A stretch of DNA of 64,000 bases from the NCBI GenBank assembly GCA_016787065.1, contig JAEUVD010000033.1, forward strand, positions 62,001-126,000. Reading direction: 5' to 3'. Position 1 is the first letter of the stretch. Each line of letters opens with the position of its first letter. This stretch comes from Chitinophagaceae bacterium. GTDB taxonomy: Bacteria; Bacteroidota; Bacteroidia; Chitinophagales; Chitinophagaceae. Positions 8,718 through 18,089 of the stretch are shown here, one piece after another. A program made the translations under genes and the position numbers. Below the pieces are notes generated by a model that worked only from the letters and a program-made list of their open reading frames with translations, searched no databases and was not told the origin of the DNA.

Positions 8718-11700
8718 TCCCATACATACAGGTATACTATCATTACCTTGAATCTGTTGTCCGGATTGATCGAATACAGTTACAGCATAATTACCTGGAG
8801 CACCAATTACGGTTGAACTATTGGTGTTATTACTCCAGGCATAAGTGAATGGTGGACTTCCTCCAAGTACATGAGCCGTAATGCTTCCTTGATTACCCGC
8901 ATTACAGGCCGGAATTGCTTCGGTTATTAATTTCATTTGTCCGAAAGCGAAGGATGCGCTGTTATCGGCATAGTCAAATTCCTGTACCGTTGAATTTGTA
9001 AGTTTGGCAACAACAACTGTTTTCTCATCAATTACTTTCCATTTGAAAGTAATAATTTGATGGCCATTTGGAGCAACAGTCATGGTATAATTTCTAATAA
9101 GCAAGGTATCATTAAAGTCATTCAGGAAGTAAAAAGTTAATAAACTTGTACATGCTAAGGTTCCGTTATTACCAATGTCGGCGTATATCAAAGCACTATC
9201 TCCTAATTGTGGATAGAGATTCAAACTTCCTAAAGAATCAAAATACATATTCGCTGCGTCGCCTACTACAATCGCACGAACAGCCATATTATTATTCTCA
9301 TCAATTTCTGTAATCGTGTTGTCTGCGTCGATGGTGGTTCGTATTAAATGAACACCTGATTGTGTAGATGACCATGGCGTATTAAATGTGTAGGTTGTAG
9401 TTCCATTTGAAGGTAAACCTGTTGCATTCACAACAGAATCAATGGCGATATTGTCAATGTAAAGTTTTAGTTTCATTACATCGCCCACGTTGCCAATACC
9501 GATGTTACCATAAGTTACTTGTGTGGTAATACTTTGACCAGCTGTAGGATTCAGATTACTCGGATTAATAAATGTAGAATTCAAATGCATATCGGGTAAG
9601 TCTTGGGTTGTAATACTATAAACGATTTCATTATTGGTTTCGTTCGTTTCTATGATATCGTTATCCGGATCAACAGTAACATGTATCTGGTACGTTCCGG
9701 GTAAAGAAATTAAATGGAGGGTAGGTATACTTGCTACTTGTGGACAAAAACAGGTTGGTGATACATTATAGATATACGTTGAACCCATCGTTTGTAAACC
9801 ACTAATTCCAGGACCCGAAAGTTTGAAATTCACTTTTACAGAATCGCGTGAAAATAAATTGGCAGACTTGATGGAAGAGTAGAAGGTTACAAATCCACCG
9901 GTGTAGTAAGCATAACCGTTGATTGGAGTAACACATCCTTCTGCAACTGGTGAAAAGTCTAAACCAAGTGCTTTAGTTTCACTGGTATTGTTGGTGTTAC
10001 TTGTTTCATCAATGGTATTCAAGGGGTCAATAATAACTTGTAAACTGCTCGCGTTTACCGGGATCGCTGCAATAGGTAATTCAATAGGTACAATGTCGTC
10101 TGGTGCAATTGCTAACGAATGCACATAATCAAAGAAGTTGCTATTATCAAACTGGAAACGAACTCTTACCGGTTGTGTTATTATCTGATCGCCATTATTT
10201 TTAATAATAGTTTTTAAAGTTACTCCACCAGAATAATCATTTGCTGTTGCTTGAATAGCTACATTATTACAGAATTCCGCTAAACTTAAATCAGCTTTAC
10301 AGGTATCTAACGTTATAGGAAATGATATTACATTATTACTTTCATTCGATTCAAGTAAGGTATTATTCATATCAACAGCTAGTTCAACTGTATACGTGTT
10401 TGGCATATAAGGTACTACAAAGGTTTTTGATATAATGGAAGCTTGATTGCTTGGAAGAATAGGAATATTGAAGGTTTGTGTTCCTAGAACTGTTCCGCCT
10501 TGTTTCAAGGTCATACTGGAAACATGACCCGCAGAAGTTGCAATACTCCCAAGATTTTTTACTTCCGCTTGTATGGTGATTTGGGAAGAATTGCATAAGG
10601 TATTTCCGCCAATAACTTGTACACCTTGTCCAACCACATCCATTTGCTGAGGTTGAACATTCACAATAGTGGTTAGGCTATTATTAGATTCATTGGATTC
10701 AACTTCTTCATCATCGGTATCGGTACTTACCGTTACAATATAGGTACCACTTACATTCAATGGTGCAGTTTCTACAGTTATTTCCGGAGAACTTGTATTA
10801 TTAACTAAAACATTAATTGTGGTGGAATCTTCAAGAGAAAAACCAGAAGGACCGGAAATGGATAATTTACATTTATGATTCGCAGCTGTTGAAATAAAAC
10901 CATTATTATTTGATCGATAGTTTACTTTGATTTTTTCACCCACTACGATTTGCGTTGGAGATTGCATATTCAATGTAGGCACTAAATCCGATTGTCCAAC
11001 AGCAGGTACAACGGTAAACGCATTGGAATCAACTTGCATAAAGCCGGCCCATGTAAAGTCGTACACCGTTCCACTGAAGTGATAAGTGCCTGCACCAATT
11101 GGGGCAGCAAAAGGAATTGAGAAATTACCATTAGCATCCGTTACACCCATAAAGGTTTGTCCGGTTTCAATTAATGTACAACTCACTTCTGCTCCTGGAA
11201 CAGCCGCATTATTCAATGCAAAAGCCAAACCTGTATATTGCGCTGTTCCGGTTAGCGTGGCATATCCCGGATTGCCTGCACCGGTTAGAACGGTTTTTGG
11301 AGAAACCGAAGAGGTAACCGCAATGCCACCAGATACTGAACCATTGCCATTTACAAAACCACGAATAGCCGTGTTATCATTTTCATTGGTTTCATTTAGG
11401 GTGTTACCGTAATCTACAATAACCTTCATTGGACATAAACCTGAAAGAGAAGGTGTAGTAATGGTCCAACTCACGGTTGCTTCACTGGCATTTGGAATAA
11501 ATGCAATCGTTTGAACTGGAAAAATTTGTGTAGTATCAAATTGATTCACTAGTCGAACCGGAATATTAGTAGCTGCATAGGATGAAGGATTCTTTACCAC
11601 GGCGGTTACGGTAATGCTTGTGGAAACATCAGGATTGTAATTATTGAACGTAATATCGGCTGCTGCGATAGATAGATTTGGAAAATTAACCACTAACGGT

Positions 11701-14700
11701 TCATTTAAAAAGGGTCCAAAGTAATCGCAATTAATTAAATGCGGACTCACATAGCTTTGTAATGCAACCCCAGGTTGAATACCACTTATGTTTAAGAAAT
11801 ACTTTTTACCATCTTGCGTGTTGGTATCATTTATATCATCCTGTTGCATACTTACCCGTTTATCGCCGGGGTTTAAAATAAAATCTTGTCCAAGATCAAC
11901 ACTTAAACGAGGTGCTCCATTCTCAGGCATTTCATTATAGATATTAAAGTACATCACTTCATAGCGGAAGTTAGTGAAGGCATCTCCGAGCAACGGATTG
12001 CAAATATTACTTACATAATTATTCGCTCCGGAGAAGCTAAGGTATTGAGCTCCGGGATGAATATGATTGTTGTTATCATTACAATCGCGTTGATCGGATA
12101 AGAGTTCTGAAAACGCTTTATAATTTAATGGACGAGAACATTGGGTGAGGGTGGTGTTGTTCGCTTTGTAACCGTCGTTATCGGCATCCAAAAACCAAAC
12201 CTGTCCTGGCTTTTCTAGGGTGTCATTATCGTTACAATCTGTATTGTTAGTTAAGTAACCTATAGGTGCCGTACAAGCTTGTACGGTATTATTCGGATCA
12301 CCGAAACCATCGCCATCCACATCCGCATAGAATGTTGTGCCATTAATATCCATGAATACGACATTACTAAATGCAATTTCATTATTAGAATTGATGGCTT
12401 TTCTTCTATAATATTTATCAGCGTTTACAACTAAGGGTTGATAGGTTAGGGTAGTAGCACCGGTTATATCCGTAAAGTTAATATTGTTTGAACTCTCCTG
12501 CCATTGATAACTGATAGTAGTTGATGAACCGCCATAGGCAGCATGTATATTATTTAATAGCGTTGGGGTGAAGGCTTCGCAATTACTTTGATTGGAAGAA
12601 ATAATTCCGCCATTTAAATTCTGAAGAAAGATATCTACCATCATATGTCCTGGGCCGCCTCCGCTATTAGTCATGCGACATTCAATTACTGAGTTAGCAT
12701 CCAAAGTAGTGAGTGTAAAATATTGTGGACTTAAGTTGTTGCAACAACCGGCAGAAGTTAATAATACACCATCTTTAAATATTTTTATTTCATCATCATG
12801 TTGTGGAATATTTAATGCGTATGACCCTACAGGAAAGCCTTTACGTTTTGCATATAAACTATACATGTTATTTGGCGCTATCATGGCACACCCGTTGTAA
12901 CCACTAGCTGTACTTGGGTTGTTACCGCTTCCATAGTCTGTAATGGTATTGATACCTAAAGAAGTTCGGGTATAACTTCCTTTAAAAATAACACCTACAC
13001 TATCCACATTGGTACCATCGTAGGCGTATAAATTCCATTCATTAATTGGAACAGTTGAAGGATGAGCGGCATTGTAAGCTTCAATCGTTACCACATTACT
13101 GGAGAGGGAAGTACTGGATAACGTAGCCAGGCGGCGATAAAATTTCGTTGAAGTAGCCAATGGTAAAACCAATGAATTCATGCTGGTAGCACCGGAGATA
13201 TTTTGCCAAGTTCCGCCCACAATACTATCTTGCCACTGATAGGTAGTGGCCGGATCGTTATTAAAGGCTGGAGTAGCGGTTAATGGATTTGGGGTGTAGG
13301 CAAAACAATTGGCTTGACTGCTAGAAACCAAACCTGGATCCAATGCGGCTACTCTATATTCAGCTTGTGAATTATTTACTGAAGATACACTAAGGGTATT
13401 TGCTGTTGTATTTAAATTAGAAACAATCCCGTTCCAAGTAGTCACACTATTATTAGCACGTGTAGCCAGTACTAATCCATTTTCATTGGTGATACCTGAG
13501 ATTCCATCATAATTATAAGAGATAGAATATGTAGGTGAAGTTCCACCGGCAACGAAGGTTCCGAAATAGGTATTCGCATTTTCTAAACCCGATACACCGG
13601 CTGTTGAGTTTGGAGATTCATTTACATGATACACATGAATACCATCTGCAGCACCTGCAGTTAAGGTGGCTGTAACATCATCGCCCAGAGACGGGTTGGT
13701 ATGATTCACAGAAGATGCAGCGCCGGCATAATTGAATGAACTCGAATTACCAATAGGAGCACCGCTTGTAACTCGGGTTGCTCCATTAAATAGGGCAGAT
13801 AAATTCTCATGGCTAGAGCCATCGAGTGCTGTGCTTCCATCGCTTTCATCAAAATTAAAATAAGCAACCAGGTTACTGAACAAGGCATCTCCGTTGGTTA
13901 ATTTGCGGCACATCCGTTCGCGAATTTGTGTTTCTGAAAGTGCGTTGTTCCAAAATCGAATCTCGTCTATTGTACCTGCAAAAGGCCAATTTCCAACACA
14001 ACAAGAATTGTTCATTCCTATACGCCAAGGTCTTGCACTATTTTGAATAGCACCATTGTTAGTAGGAATACTTCCTGGTAATAATATTCCATCGGCGTAT
14101 AACACCATTGTGCTTCCATTGTTTACAACGGCAATGTGATGCCATTGATTATCGTTGATTACTTTGGTTGTTTGTAAACTTTGATCACTACAACAGAGGC
14201 CATGCCATACCGCTAGTTGACCGTTGTTTAATACTATACCAAAATCACCATCGGGAGAAGAAGGATTAGCATTACCTATCATAGTAGGATGCTGCCAATA
14301 GGTTCCGCCACTTCGATTTTCAGTGGTTTTTACCCAAAAGTCGATACTGAATTGTGTAGCGCCATCAAGTATTGCGGGGAGTTCTACATAATCATCGCTG
14401 CCATCCAAACTAAGGGCGTTACCACTTCCTTTAGAGTTTATAGTAACCTGATTAATAAATTCATTTTGTATTTGTTGTTGCGATAATGCATCACCGTAGA
14501 TCTTCACCTCATCTATAACACCATCCATTGGAAAGTTCAATGCATTGCTTTCCAGGGCTACCCCAAAATACATTTTGCTGTTATCATACCCAATGGTTGA
14601 ATTAAAGGAATTTGTCATTTTTAAAACACCATCAATGTATAGTTTATGTTCTTTGGTTGTATTATCAAAAGTACTGACAGCATAATACCAATGTCCCGCT

Positions 14701-16967
14701 ATTATGGGAGATGTAACTTGTGAATATGGATTGAAGTTCGGGCCGCTATTCATGTGCCAAACAGAAAAATTACTTCCTTGGGTTCCGAAGTGCCAAGAGT
14801 CGGACACGTTCGTGCCAAGTGGTTTATCAACTACCCCTTGATGCGAACCTGCCAAGGAATTAAATTTCACCCATGAAGCAATGGTAATGCTGGGCGTATG
14901 CAATAAGATATTGTCATCTACTTCTACACGATTCGCCACGTTACTATTAAATGCAATCGCACCATTGGGATTTCCATTTCTATCGGTTGTAAAAGAAGGT
15001 GAACCTATGATCGTACCATGTAAATTATTACCGCTGCTGTCGTTTACATTTCCTGAAAATGAATATGATGCAATTAAATTAAGGCCAGGGTTATATTCAG
15101 CGAGTACCTGTGCTGCGGTTAATGCGGTGCTGTATATTTTTATTTCGTCTATTGCACCATTAAAAAACCGTCCATTTTGATAACCTGATCCGATACGAAG
15201 TAAATTGGTATTACTAATTGTACTAAACGTGCTGGCATCACTAAATACCTCTATCCCGTTTATATACACCTTGCTTGCGCCGCTTTTAGCCACTAATGTA
15301 ACTTGGTACCAAGTGTTTATCGCAGGTGTAGGATGATCCAACAATATGTAATTATTACCATCGAGATAAACGGCACAATTGGTAGGTGCTCCAGGTATGG
15401 TTTGTAAATGTAGAAATTTTCCAGAGGCATCACTGGATATAATGGCCTGCAAATCATTGGCCTGGTTAGCACCATTTAATTTAACCCATGCCGAAATGGT
15501 CAATTCCGTAAAGCCATTAAACGCATGATTGAGTTCAACCACATCATCCACCCCATCAAAACTATAGGCACTATTGGTGTTGCCAAAACGATCCGTAGTA
15601 AGGGTAGCGCCGTTTACGTTTCCGTGTTTAGTGCCTACAGCATCATTGGCATTCGCATTGAATGGATAGTAGGCTACCAAGTTGTTACTGGAGGAGTTGT
15701 ACTCATTTAAAACTTGCACTGCGCTTAATGCAGTATTGTAAATTTTAATGTCATCAAGTTTGCCTGCAAAAACTTCGGGGGTAAAGGTTCTTTCGCCTAT
15801 TCTTAAATTACTGGTATTTGCAGCTAAGGAAGCAGGCTGGGCAGAGTTTGTATGACCGTTTACAGCATTGAGGTACACTTGAACATTAGAACCTGTTTTT
15901 ACAAAGGTTATATAAGACCAAGCATTCAGCGGTGCTACTATATTAGTATTGACCCAAGCCCAGTCTGAACCTGTACCATTTGCACTTAATGCATATTGTA
16001 TAGTTCCATCAGGGTGACGAGAAATTTCATAACTATTTTCTTTATTAATAATAGTTCCAATAGCACTATTCACCGTTGGAAATATCCATACTGAAATGGT
16101 AAAATTTGTGCTGAGGTCAATTAAGTTGTTGTCGGCAACTTCAATATAATCATCCACCCCATCAAAACTATAGGCACTATTGGCATTGCCGAAGCGATCG
16201 GTGGTAAGGGTTGCACCACTAACGGTACCATGATTTGTTCCGATAGCATCATTGGCATTACCGGTGAAAGGGTAGGAAGCAATGGGGCTTGAGCTTTCCG
16301 CCATAATTTGCGCTGCGGATAAGGCCGTATTGTAAATCTTAAGGTCATCTAACTTGCCATTTAAATACCGTATGAAACTATTACTACCGTTTCTCAGTCT
16401 CCCTAACTCAATAAAAATTGAACTGCTAATATTGGTTGCGGCTGCGTTTGTAACCGTATTATCTAATTGGCCATTTACATAGTAAGTTAATGTGATTCCT
16501 TGTTTTACACAAGACACAAATTTCCAGCTATTTGAAGGTAAAGTCTGCACGCCCGAAAGATCGACACCGCCGCTGTTACCCGCAGGATTTCGATGCAGGA
16601 AACGCCCAACGCCGTTATTCAACTCAGAAAGAATATAGGTATTGGTTAGAACAGATGGATCAGCTCCAGAAAATACTGTATTATCCGTGGTAGTAGAATT
16701 TAAGTTCACCCAAAACGAAATGGTATAGTCGTTCCCTGCAAAATTTAGATTGCCGAGTTCAATAAAATCATCTACTCCATCAAAACTATACGCACTGTTC
16801 GGGTTACCAAATCGGTCGTTGGTTAAAGTAGCACCGTTAACCGTTCCGTGGTTGGAACCAACGGCATCGTTGGCATTGCCAGTAAAGGGGTAAGAGGCAA
16901 TGGGTGTTTGAGCCTTCATGCCAACGGAAAGTAAAATCGAAAGAAGTAGTAGTTTGATAGGTTTCAT
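8145..16967 (-). CDS. Giant secreted protein: five LamG units, CARDB repeats, dockerin-like end
   Basis: 2940 residues. Signal peptide MKPIKLLLLSILLSVGMKAQ. Four consecutive LamG/concanavalin-like units start near residues 22, 227, 429 and 631, each opening with a [IV]-A-x-Y-x-F-x-x-N-x-N-D motif and ending L-D-[DE]-[IL]-K-I-Y-x-T-A-L. A fifth, more distant unit covers about 850-1060. Then come Ig-like stretches with Y-Q-W-Q, and at about 1546-1636 a MopE-like metal-binding part (D-V-D-G-D-G-F-G-D, N-N-T-D-C-N-D-N-D). From about 1780 to 2570 there are six or so CARDB-type repeats marked by D-x-x-N-x-[IV]-x-E-[TS]-N-E-x-N-N. A SprB-like repeat (about 2680-2740) precedes the shared C-terminal module (2749-2940). 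LamG units usually bind glycans or matrix proteins. This is an adhesin or matrix protein by inference. It stands alone, with no operon partner. Confidence 0.88.
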   Translation of the reverse strand: MKPIKLLLLSILLSVGMKAQTPIASYPFTGNANDAVGSNHGTVNGATLTNDRFGNPNSAYSFDGVDDFIELGNLNFAGNDYTISFWVNLNSTTTDNTVFSGADPSVLTNTYILSELNNGVGRFLHRNPAGNSGGVDLSGVQTLPSNSWKFVSCVKQGITLTYYVNGQLDNTVTNAAATNISSSIFIELGRLRNGSNSFIRYLNGKLDDLKIYNTALSAAQIMAESSSPIASYPFTGNANDAIGTNHGTVSGATLTTDRFGNANSAYSFDGVDDYIEVADNNLIDLSTNFTISVWIFPTVNSAIGTIINKENSYEISRHPDGTIQYALSANGTGSDWAWVNTNIVAPLNAWSYITFVKTGSNVQVYLNAVNGHTNSAQPASLAANTSNLRIGERTFTPEVFAGKLDDIKIYNTALSAVQVLNEYNSSSNNLVAYYPFNANANDAVGTKHGNVNGATLTTDRFGNTNSAYSFDGVDDVVELNHAFNGFTELTISAWVKLNGANQANDLQAIISSDASGKFLHLQTIPGAPTNCAVYLDGNNYILLDHPTPAINTWYQVTLVAKSGASKVYINGIEVFSDASTFSTISNTNLLRIGSGYQNGRFFNGAIDEIKIYSTALTAAQVLAEYNPGLNLIASYSFSGNVNDSSGNNLHGTIIGSPSFTTDRNGNPNGAIAFNSNVANRVEVDDNILLHTPSITIASWVKFNSLAGSHQGVVDKPLGTNVSDSWHFGTQGSNFSVWHMNSGPNFNPYSQVTSPIIAGHWYYAVSTFDNTTKEHKLYIDGVLKMTNSFNSTIGYDNSKMYFGVALESNALNFPMDGVIDEVKIYGDALSQQQIQNEFINQVTINSKGSGNALSLDGSDDYVELPAILDGATQFSIDFWVKTTENRSGGTYWQHPTMIGNANPSSPDGDFGIVLNNGQLAVWHGLCCSDQSLQTTKVINDNQWHHIAVVNNGSTMVLYADGILLPGSIPTNNGAIQNSARPWRIGMNNSCCVGNWPFAGTIDEIRFWNNALSETQIRERMCRKLTNGDALFSNLVAYFNFDESDGSTALDGSSHENLSALFNGATRVTSGAPIGNSSSFNYAGAASSVNHTNPSLGDDVTATLTAGAADGIHVYHVNESPNSTAGVSGLENANTYFGTFVAGGTSPTYSISYNYDGISGITNENGLVLATRANNSVTTWNGIVSNLNTTANTLSVSSVNNSQAEYRVAALDPGLVSSSQANCFAYTPNPLTATPAFNNDPATTYQWQDSIVGGTWQNISGATSMNSLVLPLATSTKFYRRLATLSSTSLSSNVVTIEAYNAAHPSTVPINEWNLYAYDGTNVDSVGVIFKGSYTRTSLGINTITDYGSGNNPSTASGYNGCAMIAPNNMYSLYAKRKGFPVGSYALNIPQHDDEIKIFKDGVLLTSAGCCNNLSPQYFTLTTLDANSVIECRMTNSGGGPGHMMVDIFLQNLNGGIISSNQSNCEAFTPTLLNNIHAAYGGSSTTISYQWQESSNNINFTDITGATTLTYQPLVVNADKYYRRKAINSNNEIAFSNVVFMDINGTTFYADVDGDGFGDPNNTVQACTAPIGYLTNNTDCNDNDTLEKPGQVWFLDADNDGYKANNTTLTQCSRPLNYKAFSELLSDQRDCNDNNNHIHPGAQYLSFSGANNYVSNICNPLLGDAFTNFRYEVMYFNIYNEMPENGAPRLSVDLGQDFILNPGDKRVSMQQDDINDTNTQDGKKYFLNISGIQPGVALQSYVSPHLINCDYFGPFLNEPLVVNFPNLSIAAADITFNNYNPDVSTSITVTAVVKNPSSYAATNIPVRLVNQFDTTQIFPVQTIAFIPNASEATVSWTITTPSLSGLCPMKVIVDYGNTLNETNENDNTAIRGFVNGNGSVSGGIAVTSSVSPKTVLTGAGNPGYATLTGTAQYTGLAFALNNAAVPGAEVSCTLIETGQTFMGVTDANGNFSIPFAAPIGAGTYHFSGTVYDFTWAGFMQVDSNAFTVVPAVGQSDLVPTLNMQSPTQIVVGEKIKVNYRSNNNGFISTAANHKCKLSISGPSGFSLEDSTTINVLVNNTSSPEITVETAPLNVSGTYIVTVSTDTDDEEVESNESNNSLTTIVNVQPQQMDVVGQGVQVIGGNTLCNSSQITIQAEVKNLGSIATSAGHVSSMTLKQGGTVLGTQTFNIPILPSNQASIISKTFVVPYMPNTYTVELAVDMNNTLLESNESNNVISFPITLDTCKADLSLAEFCNNVAIQATANDYSGGVTLKTIIKNNGDQIITQPVRVRFQFDNSNFFDYVHSLAIAPDDIVPIELPIAAIPVNASSLQVIIDPLNTIDETSNTNNTSETKALGLDFSPVAEGCVTPINGYAYYTGGFVTFYSSIKSANLFSRDSVKVNFKLSGPGISGLQTMGSTYIYNVSPTCFCPQVASIPTLHLISLPGTYQIHVTVDPDNDIIETNETNNEIVYSITTQDLPDMHLNSTFINPSNLNPTAGQSITTQVTYGNIGIGNVGDVMKLKLYIDNIAIDSVVNATGLPSNGTTTYTFNTPWSSTQSGVHLIRTTIDADNTITEIDENNNMAVRAIVVGDAANMYFDSLGSLNLYPQLGDSALIYADIGNNGTLACTSLLTFYFLNDFNDTLLIRNYTMTVAPNGHQIITFKWKVIDEKTVVVAKLTNSTVQEFDYADNSASFAFGQMKLITEAIPACNAGNQGSITAHVLGGSPPFTYAWSNNTNSSTVIGAPGNYAVTVFDQSGQQIQGNDSIPVCMGGLLYVKCLLQGFYAGNASMYPVLTQSGLLSPLSFTDTVTVELHENSAGFPLSSSFTGIIHSNGQINCHVPLNEIGTSRYLVIKHRNHVETWSANPVLITNNVVFDFTTAASQAFGDNQSESEPGIYTLISGDINHDNGIDVFDYLEMDPDIINGAFGYLNTDLNGDGSVDAFDYIVIDPNIISGISAATP

Positions 16968-17053
16968 TTTAGGTAATTATAATCCGTTGTAAAATGAATT
17001 AATTTTTTTCAAGACAACAATATCTATTTTTAGATATACCCCTTTATGCCAAT

Positions 17054-17139
17054 CGGACGCGATGCTTCGCGTCTCATTTGCAGTGCTTCGCGTCTGATAT
17101 GTGACGCGATTTTAATTGAGACGCGAAGCATCGCGTCCG
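17054..17139. repeat. REP palindrome pair (inverted 23-base arms)
   Basis: The 23 bases at 17054-17076 are the exact reverse complement of 17117-17139. Each arm is itself a small hairpin (GGACGCGA-TGCT-TCGCGTC). Between the arms is another weaker pair (CGCGTC / GACGCG around TGATATGT), so the whole can fold as nested stems. The arrangement is what REP-type elements mobilised by RAYT transposases look like, and it directly abuts a RAYT remnant. Confidence 0.8.
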
Positions 17140-17144
17140 GGCCG

Positions 17145-17339
17145 AAAACAAAAAACTTGGCATCCATTGTGCGAGGATTCAAATCTGCCGTAACCATCCA
17201 GGCCAGAAAACAAGATCATAATTTTCAATGGCAAGCCAGATATCATGATCATATCATTCGAACAAAAACCGCTTTACAACATATTTCAAATTACATTGAA
17301 CAGAACCCCGTAAATTGGTATAAGGATTCTTTAATGTAA
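17145..17339 (+). pseudogene. REP-associated tyrosine transposase (RAYT, IS200-like) remnant
   Basis: About 64 codons matching the C-terminal part of RAYT proteins: L-A-S-I-V-R-G-F-K-S-A-V-T, then F-Q-W-Q-A-R-Y-H-D-H-I-I-R, then I-S-N-Y-I-E-Q-N-P-V-N-W. Complete family members have roughly 170-200 residues with an H-x-H metal site in the N-terminal half; that half is missing. The open frame runs upstream to an ATG at 17046, but those codons are the REP palindrome and have no protein sense. The remnant therefore cannot be catalytically active. It lies downstream of the 8145-16967 gene's start, in a gap between divergent and convergent neighbours. The combination of REP arms fused to a truncated transposase suggests an internal deletion of an older RAYT element. 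Confidence 0.82.
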
Positions 17340-17420
17340 ATGGAACTCAACCTGCGATAACTTTTAAGGGTATTTGATTTTCTACATTTCTTTTGAGCCA
17401 CTAGGTATTTAGAAGATGCA

Positions 17421-18056
17421 TTAAGATCGCCATTGATGCTTATACACTTTACTAATAGCTTCTCCGGCTGAATGTACCTGTAACTTTTCATAAATTTTTT
17501 TGAGATGATTATTCACAGTACCTGACGCAATACTTAAACGATCCGCAATAAGTTTATAACTTAATCCATCTGCAAGTAAGAATAATACTTCCTGTTCTTT
17601 TGGTGTCAGTTGATTCACCAAATCATCCTCACGCGGTTTATTTTTAAAAAAGTTCATGACCTTCAAAGCAACTAAGGGTGTCATAAAAGCTCCGCCTTCG
17701 TAAACGGTTTTAATACTTTGAATTATTTCGGTGATAGGTGCGTTTTTTAAAATATAACCCTTTGCACCATACTGTAAGCACAGAAATATTTTATCTGCAT
17801 CTTCATATACGGTTTGCATGATAACTTTTACATCCGGAAATAGTTCATGCAGTGTTTTAACTCCGTAAATACCATCTGCTTCGGGCATTTCAATATCCAT
17901 TAAAATAATATCCGGAGGTTTATTTTTTGTATTTTCAATAAGGTGTATGCAATTTTCATAACTATCTAAATACATTAAATCATCACTGAGTTCAAGCAAA
18001 ACCTTTAAACTTTCTCGGCGATGTTTATTATCATCGTAAATAGCCACACGAATCAT
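17421..18056 (-). CDS. NarL/FixJ-type response regulator
   Basis: 211 residues. Receiver domain 1-120 with acidic D-D near residue 8, phospho-acceptor D54 in I-L-M-D-I-E-M-P-E-A-D-G, T in Q-T-V-Y, and K in I-L-K-N-A. LuxR-type helix-turn-helix at about 145-205: L-T-P-K-E-Q-E-V-L-F-L-L-A-D-G-L-S-Y-K-L, then S-G-T-V-N-N-H-L-K-K-I-Y-E-K-L. It is 33 bases downstream of the two kinases at 18090-21241 and is their likely partner. It also has its own -7 element (18061-18068), so it can be made without the kinases. Target genes unknown. Confidence 0.93.
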   Translation of the reverse strand: MIRVAIYDDNKHRRESLKVLLELSDDLMYLDSYENCIHLIENTKNKPPDIILMDIEMPEADGIYGVKTLHELFPDVKVIMQTVYEDADKIFLCLQYGAKGYILKNAPITEIIQSIKTVYEGGAFMTPLVALKVMNFFKNKPREDDLVNQLTPKEQEVLFLLADGLSYKLIADRLSIASGTVNNHLKKIYEKLQVHSAGEAISKVYKHQWRS

Positions 18057-18060
18057 GAAG

Positions 18061-18068
18061 CAAATGTA
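18061..18068 (-). promoter_or_regulatory. -7 element of the NarL-type regulator, 4 bases from ATG
   Basis: On the minus strand TACATTTG, then four bases, then the ATG at 18056. The mRNA would begin at about the start codon. Confidence 0.55.
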
Positions 18069-18089
18069 ACAGACTTTAGCATGAAGTTT

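Noticed and set aside
17046..17144. N-terminal extension of the 97-codon frame over the REP palindrome
   Set aside because: The codons are the inverted-repeat DNA itself and show no resemblance to RAYT proteins; only 17145-17339 does.
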